From Harmothoe impar (Eukaryota > Annelida > Polychaeta > Phyllodocida > Polynoidae), in NCBI GenBank assembly GCA_947462335.1, contig OX381721.1, positions 33,718,303 through 33,782,302 on the forward strand: a DNA stretch of 64,000 bases, written 5' to 3'. This document shows positions 1 to 11,532 of the stretch, piece by piece. Each line of letters begins with the position of its first letter. Within the stretch, counting starts at the first letter, position 1. The notes below the pieces were generated by a model, which worked only from the letters and a program-made list of their open reading frames with translations, was not told where the DNA came from and made no database searches. The position numbers and the translations under genes are program-made.

Positions 1-358
1 CCAGTTGGATTTGGGCAAACGATTTTGGGATGGAACGTCCAAGAGATATATATTTACAACCCTGCTTCAGTCTAGAATAACAGACATAGCTAGTACCATG
101 TAAGAGATCCAGGATACATCGATATGGTTTAACTGTACAAACATTGCTTAAAGATACACCTCACTTAACTTAACGCCCAGTATTAAAATTCCTTTCAACA
201 TTGTCACAATATTCAAGCAATATCATATTTGTTTAAATCCCAACTTTCATCCAGTATTTTTGATGTACAATGCTCTTCTCTGTATTTAGCACATTTATGA
301 GGCAGTTGAATTCTGGCTCTGATCATGGGACATGGTCACCTTGAGGGTTCAGGGTGTG
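1..358. other. Unassigned stretch
   Basis: AT-rich single-copy-looking DNA. No gene, RNA or repeat was recognised. Confidence 0.5.
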
Positions 359-662
359 TACCCAGCCAGCATTGGTCCCTGGGGCCCATATGTGTTTACT
401 TGGGCCAGCTGGGCTTGCCCATATCTAGGTTATGGTCCTTTTCATCCAGGGCTACCAGTGGGAGCCCAGATGGGCCAGTCACTCTTTTATACATACTAGT
501 TTATAATTATTCTGGGCTCAAGCTGGGCACCTTGAATCTGGGCTGGCCCATCTGGACTCCTACTGGTAGCCCTGGACAAAAAGGACCATAACCCAGATAT
601 GGGCAAATCAGCTTGCCCAAGTAAAACACATATGGGTCACACTCAGCCATGTTGGCTGGGTA
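359..662. repeat. Fold-back element, family Q
   Basis: Arms 359-479 and 540-662 are inverted copies of about 120 bp, over 80 % matching by eye (TACCCAGCC outer ends, GGGCCCA and CTTGCCCATATCT inside), around a spacer of about 60 bp. A related, more diverged copy is at 38330-38625. There is no coding capacity; the short frames across it are by-products. Confidence 0.8.
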
Positions 663-761
663 GTGCTATACTGGACTGGAACACTGGACACCTGTACCCT
701 GATACATCAATGAGAAACTGATGGTGGTACTAGGAGGGTGTGATGGGTGTTGTGGGGTGTG

Positions 762-982
762 TTAACCCTTTAGGGGCGGCATACTGCTTTCAGTTCGTCA
801 AGATGCACCAACGCCTCACCGGCGAGTAACTCACCAGCACTACATGAGCATGCCTCATCCCCTTAAGGTCGGCGTGATGCTTGAACGCAGCCCTGATGAG
901 CTGCTCGCCAGGGCTGCATTCATGCATCATGAGGACGAGGGACATGGTACATTAAAGCACTGTGCGCCCCTTAAAGGGTTAA
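762..982. mobile_element. Family A fold-back MITE
   Basis: Bounded by TTAACCCTTTAGGGG and CCCCTTAAAGGGTTAA. It contains the paired blocks around ACTCGCC/GGCGAGT and TGCATTCATGCATCATG typical of the family. The TTAA at both ends suggests a TTAA target duplication. Confidence 0.8.
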
Positions 983-1420
983 GGGGTGTGAGGCAGCTTG
1001 AGCCACTACCAGACGTACACACACCCATTGGCAGGTTGGAAACCTTCAATGAACTCTTCCATCACTACCAGACACAGTGCTGAAGGTCTCAGGGACCCCC
1101 AGGGGGGAGGGGGGGGGGTTACAGTACCCCTTACCCAAGGTCAGGGCTCACTCTAACTAACCATTTAAAGACAGCATGATGTTACTACTTGAGGTTCTAA
1201 CTGGACCAGAATAAGCATTAAATCGTGATAGAAATGGCCTACACTGACCATTAATCCTTTGATACCTATGATCATCACTGTGCCTGGACTATTTGCCTCA
1301 ATTCTGAGAAGTATTAAGTAACAGCAATAACACAATCTATGCATAGCAACAGGCATAAACAATGGATATTTCATCAATTTTACCATACCTACCCCTCAAG
1401 TGAACTTATGCTTGGCATTA
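983..1420. other. Unassigned stretch
   Basis: Contains a G tract (about 1102-1117). Nothing else was recognised. Confidence 0.4.
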
Positions 1421-1645
1421 TGATGGTGCTGTTGTTGTTATTCTCGTATTAGTATGCTGCCTAGCTACAGCCATATCAAATGTTCACTGCCTAGCAACAG
1501 ACCACAGATCAAGCGGCATTTAATCTCACCATTGCTACCCCAGTGAAGAGACATTTGGGATTTAAATGGAACTATTGTCGTTATGCTTAAATCCCTATGT
1601 TGCCTAGCAAAAACAATATTTCACAGTCCATTCCTAGCAACAGCT
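1421..1645. repeat. Diverged GCCTAGCAAC repeat (family O)
   Basis: The motif TGCCTAGCNACAG or a close variant recurs at about 1457, 1488, 1600 and 1635 with 30-110 bp spacing. The same motif is in the tandem repeat at 24989-25276. Confidence 0.45.
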
Positions 1646-2164
1646 GACAGCATTTAATGAGGGATATAGATAGGTAGAATTCCAAATCCAGCATTCTCTG
1701 GGTGGACAGAGGTATGTCAGAATACCGATTAAAGTAATCGGGCCATGCCAATATCATGGTTCATGTGGTTTGGCATCTTGCCACCAAATGCCATATGTGC
1801 AACACTGAGAAGTCCATGTTAAGGAGAAGCTCACATGGATCCCGTGGACTTAACATTTGAAGATGCTAAGATTTTGTCAAACCAATGGGGGTGCATAGTT
1901 ATGATGTAACAAATGTCAAACTACAATTGTAGTCGGCATGTTAGCGGTGCTATCCATACCTGCTGAAGGGTCGTTAGGTTCTGTATACTCCTAAATAGCC
2001 GGAGGCAGTCTGAACAGATGGTATTTGTAGGATAGACGTGTCTAAGTCTCTAATACGTATACAGAGAAAGGAAATAGAGCGATTTTGATTTTGATTTTGA
2101 TGGTAAAACCTAGACTGCCATCCTTAAAGGTTATGGTTGTACTCTGCCTCAAAGAGGGGTAACC
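1646..2164. other. Unassigned stretch
   Basis: No gene or recognisable element apart from a short TTTTGATTTTGATTTTGA run near 2083-2101. Confidence 0.4.
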
Positions 2165-2335
2165 TGGGCTTTAAGCAGCTTTAAGTTAAGTAATGCCATG
2201 TAAAAGTCAAGGAAAAGTCATATAAACTACAGAACAGCATTTAAGTGGTTTCAAGTCGCCCTTACTCGAATTAGATTTACCTAAAGTGTTCTTTTAGGCA
2301 CATTTAATTTATTTAGATGTAAACACTCATGCAGT
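2165..2335. mobile_element. Family B MITE, degenerate
   Basis: Shares the internal TTTAAGCAGCTTTAAG and GCCATGTAAAAGTCA blocks and ends near CTCATGCAGT; the left terminus is missing. Confidence 0.5.
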
Positions 2336-3190
2336 TGCATTGACTCCCCATAGGGAGTCTGGGGGACTTCCTTTCCTCCCTTGTGTACACTATAATTATA
2401 GGCCTTCATAGACAGTTCCCTAAGACTATTCTGCTCTTTAGAAGTTGTGTATTTACAAAGGACAGGGGGTAAACCCCTCCGGCGCTACACTGAGAACATT
2501 GAATGGTTTGGGCTAGGAGGTCTTTAGCTTGGGAACTTACCTTTATCCTATCCTATTAAACCCTCACTGAAATCAGAAACCTACTTTGTTTAACAGTGTA
2601 CAATAAATCTGCTTGTGATAAGGATAAAATGATTGATGATAAGATATCTATTATAACATACGATGTCCATAATACCATAACTCTATCAGACTATTTCATC
2701 TAGAATCATAGATCCTTAGCCAATTGTTAGAGACTTTCACAAGGCTTTCTGAAGTATATATGATGGGAATAGCTATATCCGATACAAACTGATCCCACCG
2801 TCATCATAATAGCATTGGCAGTAGCTACATCTTCATATAGTTCCTAGAGGGATGATTCTAGGATCAAGTCTAAATATAGACCATATAAAATTACCGACAA
2901 AGAGTATAATATTATTATGGGACAATACTATACTGGGATCAACAGCTAAATAAATATCCTGCTGACACGTGTATTGAACGGTCAGAGTACTGAGAGTGGT
3001 TCTTTGATACAACACATATTACTATTACTAAATGTATCCACTCATAGTATAGACATAGACATGCATGATATATCAATATGTATGTTGCATACTTACAATA
3101 AGCCCTATGTGAGGTACTCAGTGCCTGGTTAACGCAGGAGACCAGCAAATCTTAGCCTTAAGATGCTGTTTGCACCAGGTTACCAAATAA
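2336..3190. other. Unassigned stretch
   Basis: AT-rich. Only a short hairpin (GACTCCCCATAGGGAGTC, 2341-2358) is evident. Confidence 0.4.
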
Positions 3191-3215
3191 AATTCAATCA
3201 ATCAATCAATCAATT
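3140..3215 (+). repeat. Possible retroposon 3' tail ending in (CAAT)n
   Basis: A low-complexity (CAAT)n run at 3195-3214 follows ACCAGGTTACCAAATAAAATT, a layout typical of SINE/LINE 3' ends. No body was identified. Confidence 0.3.
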
Positions 3216-3265
3216 TATTACACGACCTAACGTTATTGGTACGATCCTGTGTTTGTATACTGAAT

Positions 3266-3325
3266 AAAAACGTACCACATGAGGGTGTGGTACGTTTTTG
3301 CGTACCACCCGGTCGTGTGGTACGC
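3266..3325. repeat. Two adjacent hairpins sharing GTACCAC stems
   Basis: Hairpin one (3266-3299) has a 14-bp perfect stem AAAAACGTACCACA and a 6-base loop. Hairpin two (about 3300-3325) has a GCGTACCAC stem. The heptamer GTACCAC or its complement occurs four times in 60 bp. Confidence 0.75.
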
Positions 3326-3370
3326 TTTTTGCTGTTCTAGACCAATCAGAAGGCATGCAGACTCTGGGTA

Positions 3371-3595
3371 CTCTTAAGGACGATATAATGTATTAGTGCA
3401 TCATGCCCATGGTGGTCATGATGCATGAATGCAGCCCTGGTAAGTATCTCGCCAGTGCTGCATTCATGCATCTTGACGACTGTAAGGGGTTGAAACACTC
3501 CTGAAGGGTGGGCATGATGCACCAATGCAGAGTTACTCGCTGGGGCTGCATTGGTGCATCATGACGACAGATGTCATCTGCTTAAACAGATGATC
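3371..3595. mobile_element. Family A fold-back MITE
   Basis: Both hairpins are present: the CATGAATGCAG type at about 3418-3473 and the CACCAATGCAG type at about 3513-3568. The ends are worn. Confidence 0.75.
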
Positions 3596-3629
3596 AACAG
3601 TTCTAAGAACAAGGTCCAAACGTGGGATT

Positions 3630-3714
3630 GGGGGGGGGGGGGGTGGCTGGTGGCATTCTAACCAGCTCTAAACATCGGCTATAGATGCATGACGGAGTAT
3701 ATATATATATATAA
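3630..3714. repeat. G tract and (TA)n run
   Basis: A run of about a dozen G at 3630-3642 and a short TA run at about 3698-3713. Confidence 0.7.
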
Positions 3715-4480
3715 ATGCTTATATATAGAATAGCATTGCTTGACCCCCTTTAATTCTGATGGGGGCCCGAGCCACCTGTCCCAATTATTTGTGAGTATTA
3801 TTTCACACATGGTCTTATAAAATAGTTGGCGAGCCCTAACATTATGTCTACCCCCTCTCCTTGGCCCCTTTCCTCTCCCCCTTCACTGCTATAGCAGACT
3901 ACTTGTCAATATGATTACAACAGACATGGCTGTGTACGCAGACTACCTGTGAGAGTGGGGAGCAGCTCAGTGTCTGAGAAGTGGCAGAGGAGTAGCTCAG
4001 GCGGCTAGGTAGGAAGGTACATCAACCCAAGGACTGGGAGGGAGATGCCCGTGCCCTGCACTCTGTGAGCAAAAGCTGCACCCACCTGTGTTTTAAAAAT
4101 CGGAGTTTTTTTGGGAATTTTTCACCCCCGTGCCTCTCTATCATACAAAGGGGTTGTTTTCCCCCAACCGTTAAATCCAAATATCTTAGTTAAGGAGGTC
4201 ATTGAAGGCTTGGCATCTATAGGTGGGTATCTGTAGCGAGAGAGACTCCTCTGAGTTTGACTCTGTGGTATATATGATATTACTCTGACAGACATGGGAG
4301 GTTTTCCTATTAACCCACATTCTGTATAATTTCCTTTGTTTATCCACATATGTGTAATGTTATTAGTTTTCTATGTCAACAATAAAATCGAGAGTTGAAA
4401 CCACTGTCAGAAAGAAGGGGTGTTTTAGACGCGTTTTAGACCTCGAATAAGTTTACATCATGTTAGAAAAAAAAGTCTGT
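3715..4480. other. Unassigned stretch
   Basis: No gene or element recognised; the short frame at 4122-4349 has no supporting features. Confidence 0.4.
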
Positions 4481-4560
4481 TTAAAGTCGCACTGAACCCA
4501 GGACCTAACCCTGCCGAGTTTTGTACGCAAATGACGTCGTGGGTTCAGTGCGCCTTTTAA
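4481..4560. mobile_element. 80-bp MITE with TTAA duplication
   Basis: TTAA at 4481-4484 and 4557-4560 flank inverted termini AAGNCGCACTGAACCCA / TGGGTTCAGTGCGCCTT. Only about 35 bp separate the termini. The TTAA target suggests a piggyBac-type source. Confidence 0.7.
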
Positions 4561-4928
4561 TAACTTGAAAGTCCATGCAAAAGTGGTTATTTCTGAGACA
4601 GGGGAATACAGGTGGAAGCTAGCTCTGTATGTGAAGTGCAGGTAGCAGGATGGTATAGCACTGAGTGTATGGGGACCAGCTCTGTAGGTGCTACAACACT
4701 GACTACATGCTATAGCACTGGGTGTGTGGAGGAGCAGCTCACGGTGGTATAGCACTGGGAGAGGGAGCAGCTCAGGGGAGGCTCAGATCGTGTTTCACGG
4801 CCGACGTGCCACATATAGGACAAGATGGCGGGCGTCTTGTAGACACTACTCACACACTGCGCTGCTCCCATACGGAACATGTGTATTAATGACAGGATCA
4901 GGCAGTGGTTGTTGGTGTCATTATTAAG
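4561..4928. other. Unassigned stretch with AGCTC/GCAGCTC-rich repeats
   Basis: The words GGAGCAGCTC and TATAGCACTG recur several times between 4630 and 4780. No gene was recognised, although ACAAGATGGCGG at 4819 resembles a YY1 site. Confidence 0.3.
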
Positions 4929-5052
4929 GGAATATTAATACATGAATAAGCAAGCACGAGGGTTGGTTATCCATGGCTAAGGCACAAGGCGCAGCCAAGT
5001 CCCTTAGCCATGGATAACCAGCCTGAGTGCTGGCTTATTCATGTATTGTTCC
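4929..5052. repeat. Fold-back element with about 45-bp arms
   Basis: The left arm ends TTGGTTATCCATGGCTAAGG and the right arm begins CCTTAGCCATGGATAACCA, with a 20-bp centre; the outer ends read AATACATGAATAAGC / GCTTATTCATGTATT. Confidence 0.8.
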
Positions 5053-5285
5053 GTTTATAGTATAATTTAAACCATAGTTTTGACATTTGAGAAAAAAATC
5101 TGATTTATTTTGCCATGTAAATTTGTCGTTACCATATAAACCCACTGTGTGACGTCATAGCAGTGCGGTTATCGACTGCTGATGCATGCTGGTTATCCAG
5201 TTTAGGCACTACTTTGAGTGTCTGAAGTAGATAACCGTGGTATAAACTATTCTATTGCAGTTATTGATTTGGGTTCAATAGTTCA

Positions 5286-5286
<1 letters not shown>

Positions 5287-5350
<64 letters not shown>
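5287..5350. repeat. (TA)32 microsatellite
   Basis: An uninterrupted TA run of 64 bp. Confidence 0.95.
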
Positions 5351-5354
<4 letters not shown>

Positions 5355-5398
5355 TTGATATTCCCCTCCCCTATTATTTAATCTGTATACTTCTTCAA

Positions 5399-7138
5399 TA
5401 TAGATGTGTACCTATTGTGAAGATTAAGGTAAGGGTTGTTAGTGGTATTGTTAATATTATTACTATCATGAATACTGCTGTAGAAAGTCACTTTCATTAT
5501 CAATAGTTCTGGGGAAAGAATATGTTTATTTCTTTATTAACATGTACTACACACCTATGTATACAGCTGCTCCCATACAGAATAGTGTGTTATTGTCGCC
5601 AGCATGCAGTAGCTGTTTGGGAATAACTATTACCATTATACTTACTGATACAGAAAGTCCTTTTTACTATCAATAGTCCTAGATCGGTCCAGGATATGTT
5701 TACTCAACTATTTAACATATACTACTCACACTGTACTGCTACCATACATCATACTGAAGCAGTGTAAGCATTCAGGTCCCAGTTGTTGGTATAGTATTGT
5801 ATTGTCTGTATTTATTGATGTGTAAATTGTACTATTTCAATTTGTATATAGATTCTTTGATCTTTTCTCAATCCTTTAACATGTACTTACTCCATACAAT
5901 ACACTATCATCCTTATGTTTCAGGAAATGGTTGCTAGTGGTTGCTAGTGGTACTGTTAGAGGGAATTACTACTCTACTGATTGATATAGAAAGTAATTTT
6001 TACCATCAGTGATAGCATAGAATATGTATACTCTACTCTTTTACATGTACTTCAAACAAAAACCACTGCTCATACACAGAACTGTGTTACTTCAGATGTT
6101 AGGTATGTACTAGATGAAACACCTGAATAAATGACTTGTCATTCCTAGACACAGGTGGTAAACTATGCGGAAAGAATATATGAGAAGATATGAGATAAAC
6201 AGGTGAGGCTACTGTGATGGATTGAAACAAATGAGAGATGCTTCTTCATTCATAGAGCGAAACATAGATAGCTATCTCAAGTGCTATAGAGAGGGAGAGA
6301 GGGGGAGAGTTAGAGGGAGGGAGAGATAGAGAGAGAGGCATAAAGATTGAGAGAGATAGAGAGATGAACAGAGAGACATAGAGATTGAGGGGGAAGGTCC
6401 GGTAGAGAGAGGGTGAGATTCAGAGGAAGACAGATTGGAAGAACAGAGAAGGGCAGTGTGGGAGAAGAGAAGGAGTCAGAGATGTAATCAGGGCACCAAT
6501 GTATCACACTAAAACAACAGTAAGACGTGAGACGTAGATTGTGTAATTCAGCCGAGTAGAGGTGTCCCAACACACTGCCCTGTGTGACAGATATAGATAG
6601 GAGTCAGCGGGCGGCCCTTGATGTCAAACCAACCTGAGTACAAGGGACATCTGGTAAACACACCATGACACAAACAAATCACCCACAGCAACACATCTTA
6701 GTGCTTGGGTTAATTGAACTATTGAAGGGGCATTCTCACCACTCGCACTTAACCGCACAGTAGACAAGAACAGTACTAGAATTATAATTGGGATACGCTC
6801 TGTGAGAATGCCACTTTAAGGTATTTGTGTTGTCCAGGTAAAATGCAATGACATGGGCATGCTAAATTGGTGGCCTGCCAATAGCGGCCATTTTTAAATT
6901 CTAGTTATACTTCCAAATCCAAACAGTGTGAAACATCGGCACACAGATGCCAGGTACTGCACACTTATGATTGAACTGTCTGTTGAGGTTTTTCTCTTCT
7001 GGTAAATGACAGGTTACTGACATTCACCACTCATCATTAATTGTGTTACCATGACAACCTCAATGAACCTGCTGACAAGACATGTTACATGAGGCATATG
7101 TTCTGACAAACCATCAGATTAGTTTGACAAGACCAGAA
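5399..7138. repeat. Tandem duplication M, unit 1
   Basis: About 1.7 kb, repeated with high identity at 7139-9470. It begins GTGTACCTATTGTGAAG and includes GTAGAAAGTCACTTTCATTATCAA, a purine-rich GA tract (6286-6480), the block CAACACACTGCCCTGTGTGAC (6570-6590) and GTTACCATGACAAC (7045-7058, the reverse complement of the X-box-like GTTGTCATGGTAAC). TTAA at 5424-5427 is the empty version of the site filled by a MITE in unit 2. There is no coding capacity; minus-strand frames over the GA tract are low-complexity. Confidence 0.85.
6722..6820. mobile_element. Family L MITE (copy in M unit 1)
   Basis: Termini AAGGGGCATTCTCACC and GTGAGAATGCCACTT, with TTAA at the right end and mutated TTGA at the left. 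It was already present before the M duplication, since unit 2 has it too. Confidence 0.7.
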
Positions 7139-7158
7139 ATGTGTACCTACTGCGAACA

Positions 7159-7535
7159 TTAAAGTGGCATGGTCCGATTTTTTTTCCATATTTTGAATTT
7201 TATTTAAATATGTTCAAAATGGCAGTGCAATATCATATTTGGAGGATGGGATACAATAAAATATCATTCATGTGCAATAACAGGCAAATCAAAATGGCCC
7301 CATGAAACACAGGTATAGGCTTTTACAGTGTATAGTCAATGGTTGGAATTATAGCGTGCACTCCAAAACTCTTAAATTGAGCAAAAAAATGACTATTAGC
7401 TGAAATCTAAGCTGAATTACGGGAATAATGTTTAATAAAGTAGGTAGGACATGAAGTATGGCCATATTGAACACTCTGGTTCAATTTTAGCAAAATCAAT
7501 TTTTTAGCCCTAATCATCGGACTATGCCACTTTAA
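7159..7535. mobile_element. Family L piggyBac-like MITE with perfect TTAA duplication
   Basis: TTAA at 7159-7162 and 7532-7535 flank termini AGTGGCATGGTCCGA / TCGGACTATGCCACT. The body is 369 bp, AT-rich and non-coding. The orthologous spot in unit 1 has a single TTAA, proving insertion. Confidence 0.9.
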
Positions 7536-7857
7536 GGTAATGGTTGTTAGTGGTAGTTTTAGTATTATTACTATCATAATTACTGCTGTAGAAAGTCACT
7601 TTCATTATCAATAGTTCTGGGGAAAGAATATGTTTATTCCCTTATTAACATGTAGTACACACCTACGTATACAGCTGCTCCCATGCAGAATACTGTGTTA
7701 TTGTCGCCATCATACAGTAGTTGTTTGGGAATAACTAGTACCATTACACTTGCTGATACAGAACATCCTTTTTACTATCAAATATTCCTGGATCGGGACC
7801 TGGGTAGATTTACTCAGCTATTCAACATGTACTACTCACACACAGTACTGCCACCAT

Positions 7858-8083
7858 ACATACTGTGAAGATGCTATTTCGCGCTGTACTTCCTTTCGCG
7901 AATTGCGTGGAAAATCTGTGAAAATCAGTACGGAGCAAATATATTTCCAATATAGTTATATAACTACCATATTCTAAAATCCGCAAATTCAAATACACGT
8001 GATCTTACACTTTTTAGCAAATTCGTGAAAATATATATGAGCGAAAATATATATGAGCGAAAATATATACGTTTACAGTAATA
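7858..8083. mobile_element. MITE private to M unit 2, mariner-like ends
   Basis: The segment is absent from unit 1 (compare 5745-5765). Ends TA-CTGTGAA and TTTACAG-TA are imperfect inverted repeats next to TA. It contains three ATATATGAGCGAAAATATATA-type repeats near 8030-8070. Confidence 0.65.
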
Positions 8084-8325
8084 CTGGAGTAGTGTAAGCA
8101 TTCAGATACCAGTTGTTAGTATAGTATTGTACTATCTGTATTTATTGATGTGTGAATTGTACTATTTCAATTTATATATAGATTCTTGGATCTTTTCCCA
8201 ATCCTTTAACACGTACTTACCCCATACAAAACAGTATCATGCTGATCAGACAGTAGTTGCTAGTGGTACTGGTACTACCGTAGAGGGAATTACTACTCTA
8301 CTGATTGATATCAAAAGTAATTTTT

Positions 8326-8391
8326 ACAGTCCGCGTCTCGAACGTGTATTTTGTTAATAAATGAGTCTTGAGAGGGCTCATTGAAACAAAA
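8326..8391 (+). mobile_element. Short A-tailed insert, possible processed RNA copy
   Basis: About 65 bp absent from unit 1, ending AATAAATGAGTCTTGAG ... CTCATTGAAACAAAAAAA. It has an AATAAA and a terminal A-rich tail, and a 6-bp stem AATGAG/CTCATT near its end. Confidence 0.4.
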
Positions 8392-9096
8392 AAATCAGTG
8401 ATAGCATAGAATACTCTACTCTACTCTTTTACATGTACTTCAAACAAAAACCACTGCTCATACACAGAACTGTGTTACTTCAGATGTTAGGTATGTACTA
8501 GATGAAACACCTGAATAAATGTTTTGGACACAGGTGGTAAACTATGCGGAAAGAATATATGAGAATATATGAGATAAACAGGTGAGGCTACTGTGATGGA
8601 TTGAGACAAATGAAAGATGCTTCTTCCTACATAGAGGGAAACATAGATAGCTATCTCAAGTGCTATAGAGAGGGAGAGAGGGGGAGAGTGAGAGGGAGGG
8701 AGAGATAGAGAGAGAGGCATAGAGATTGAGAGAGAAAGAGAGATGGACAGAGAGACATAGAGATTGAGGGGAAGGTCCGGTAGAGAGAGGGTGAGATTCA
8801 GAGGAAGACAGATTGGAAGAACAGAGAAGGGCAGTGAGGGAGAATAGAAGGAGTCAGAGATGTGATTGGAGCACCAATGTATTGCACTAAAACAACAGTA
8901 AGACGTGGGACGTAGATTGTGTAATTCAGCTGAGTAGAGGTGTCCCAACACACTGCCCTGTGTGACAGATATAGATAGGAGTCAGCGGGCGGCCCTTGAT
9001 GTCAAACCAACCTGAGTACAAGGGACATCTGTAAACACACCATGACACAAACAAATCACAGACAGCAACACATCTTAGTGCTTGGTTTGATTGAAC

Positions 9097-9198
9097 TATT
9101 AAAGGGGCATTCTCACCACTCACACTTAACCACACAGTAGACTAGAACAGTACTAGAATTGTAAGTGGGATACGCTCCGTGAGAATGCCACTTTAAGG
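9097..9198. mobile_element. Family L MITE (copy in M unit 2)
   Basis: TTAA-AGGGGCATTCTCACC at the left and GTGAGAATGCCACT-TTAA at the right, so both target copies are intact here. Confidence 0.75.
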
Positions 9199-9470
9199 TA
9201 TTTGTGTTGTCCAGGTAAAATGCAATGGCATGGGCATGCTAAATTGGTGGCCTGCCAATAGGGGCCATTTGTAAATTCTAGTTATACTTCCAAATCCAAA
9301 CAGTGTGAAACATCGGCACACAGATGCCAGATACTGCACACTTATGATTGAACTGTCTGTTGAGGTTTTTCTCTTCTGGTAAATGACAGGTTACTGACAT
9401 TCACCACTCATCATTAATTGTGTTACCATGGCGACCTCAATGAACCCGCTGACAAGACATGTTACATGAG

Positions 9471-10199
9471 ACATTCAGTGGCCTAAACAATTGTCTCACT
9501 GAATAACTGTCTGACGAAATAATTGTTCTGACTAAATGAATGTGTTAAACAAATTCGCAATATTCTACTGGAAAAGCCAGTGAGCCATTGTAATCTGCGA
9601 GTCAGTGTTGTGATCCGCGACTCATTGCTTGTACTTTCAACAAATATATACTGCATAAACTCCCCACTTATGTTGTTTTGACTATTTCTGTCCCTTTTCA
9701 GGCTTATACCCCTACAGAATAAGCAGTTTTGCACCAATTTATTCAAGTTTTTGTTATATGTGAAAAACATCCTAATAATTCAGGAAATCTCTATTTTTTG
9801 TGTATTGGCCCAATATTTTCTGTTTTCTGGCCCTCCAAAGGCCCAAAAAACCCAAAAAACCTCAAAAACGCTAAAAATAACATGTTTGACATGCCTCCAA
9901 TGTGTACTGAGGCAGTAACAGCTTATTCCTAATATCATTTTCTATTCATTTTTCAATTGATTAACGAGGATTTCACTAGATATGTTCCGTATTTTTTTCT
10001 CCGCAGTCATTTAAGTGTGTTTTGTGAGCAAAATATTCAAATGTCATTTCAGGTTGATACCTCTATATAGTAAATAAAGAAGATCCACACAGTCTCTATT
10101 GTATCCCAGATTGTGAGGTAACTCTTGTGTCTTCTGCTGGAAAAAAGAAATTTTGAAAAAAATCCAATAATCTTGCCTCCAGGAGCATATGTCTATTGG
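9471..10199. other. Unassigned low-copy stretch
   Basis: AT-rich. Two related blocks, TTTCAGGCTTATACCCCTACAG (9698-9719) and TTTCAGGTTGATACCTCTATAT (10046-10067), suggest an old duplication. No gene was recognised. Confidence 0.4.
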
Positions 10200-10740
10200 G
10201 ATACATATTTTCCGTCACGGAGTCACCTGGAATATTTGTCACGGAGTCACCAGCCACCCTGATGAAAATTTAAACCTTCATAAAATTGTTAATACCCAAT
10301 ATATTTAAGTTATCTCTGGTTTTCCTGTGTCCTACCCACTCCCTCTAATGTTCTAATGCAAAAATCCACCATTTTTATGCTTATTTATACCAGAAATATT
10401 TTCCGTCACGGAGTCACCCGGTCTAACCAGATATCATAATGCTTCATATTTCTTAAATTACACATGATTAGGACACTGTAGAGTGAATTTAACCAATAAT
10501 GGGACCATTTTGAGGAAACTAGGGTCAAGTTGAGAGTATATAGTTGAAATGTTCATATTTCTGATAAATGTTCAAAATTCATCGGGCTGTATCTCAAAAA
10601 CTATTACTCAAAGGATATCCATTCTTGGTATGCTTCAAGATATATGTTGGCCCAGCTTGTAAACAAAATTATTAGTTGCTGTGATGTATTTAAAAAATTT
10701 TGTTCATGATCATGGATTTTTTGTCACGGAGTCACCTGAA
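10200..10740. repeat. Four copies of a GTCACGGAGTCACC motif
   Basis: Exact copies at 10214-10227, 10238-10251, 10405-10418 and 10723-10736, mostly preceded by TTTTCC or TTTTTT. On the minus strand each can read Gly-Asp-Ser-Val-Thr. The surrounding sequence is not otherwise repeated. Confidence 0.7.
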
Positions 10741-11532
10741 AAAAGGACAATAAACTTCAAGAGGCGATAAAAACTGAACCGCTAGGGTTAGAAATGTATC
10801 AAAAAGTGTTCCAAGGAGCCAAGATATATACCTTTCAATATACTAAACTTGTTTAAACATATTAAGAACTTTCTGATTTGTCCTTCCTCTATCCTAAAAC
10901 AACATAAGTCAGGAGTTTGAGCCACACAGTTATGGTATGTTTATGTATTTCTTATTCTTATACATCTTTTTATTCTTATACATTTTCTTCAAATTCTGTT
11001 TATTTCTAGTTAAGTCCAGCAGAAAAATATGGCTCAATTATCTGCCAGACCAAAGCCCAACACAGAGCTTTGCTATCTGGAGACATAATTCCTCGATTCT
11101 TTAGTGCCTTATTTTTGTTTGCAATTTAGCACACATACACTCAAGCACAAAATGTAGTGAATGATGTAGAGGTACTCATTACATCTGCAGGCAGCCAGCT
11201 TTCTGTTATGCTTTTCACAGAAATTCAGCAGATTCCCTGACTTTGATGCACATATCTCTTAACATTTCTGGTCCTAGAGATAACATCAAAAAGGATTGGT
11301 GGCATTGTATTCCAGAAATGTTCCCCCCTGTGGGTAGTTTTCATTATTTTCTAGTCTAAATATTCTCTATAAAAAACATATATATGCAGTGCCAAAACAC
11401 CCTATATCATGTGCTTTCTACAAGACTCTCCCTAAGCGTAAGTAAAACACACTAACCATAACACAAAGACATACTTTACACCTTACAGTAGTGTCTAGCA
11501 TGAGACAGAATTATGGCCTCAGTCACTATGCT
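10741..11532. other. Unassigned low-copy stretch
   Basis: AT-rich with stop codons in all frames. No element was recognised. Confidence 0.4.

Larger units (their letters stand above)
7139..9470. repeat. Tandem duplication M, unit 2 (with three private insertions)
   Basis: Colinear with unit 1 but interrupted by a TTAA MITE (7163-7531), a second MITE (about 7858-8083) and a 65-bp A-tailed insert (about 8326-8391). The GA tract is at about 8664-8830, and X-box-like GTTACCATGGCGAC is at 9422-9435. Confidence 0.85.

Noticed and set aside
8487..8951. 154-residue minus-strand frame, with similar ones at 6310-6573 and 14570-15007
   Set aside because: The frames run through the GA-rich part of repeat M and consist mostly of Ser/Leu/Pro low complexity. 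The shared MLGHLYSAELHNLR start reflects repeat identity, not a protein family.
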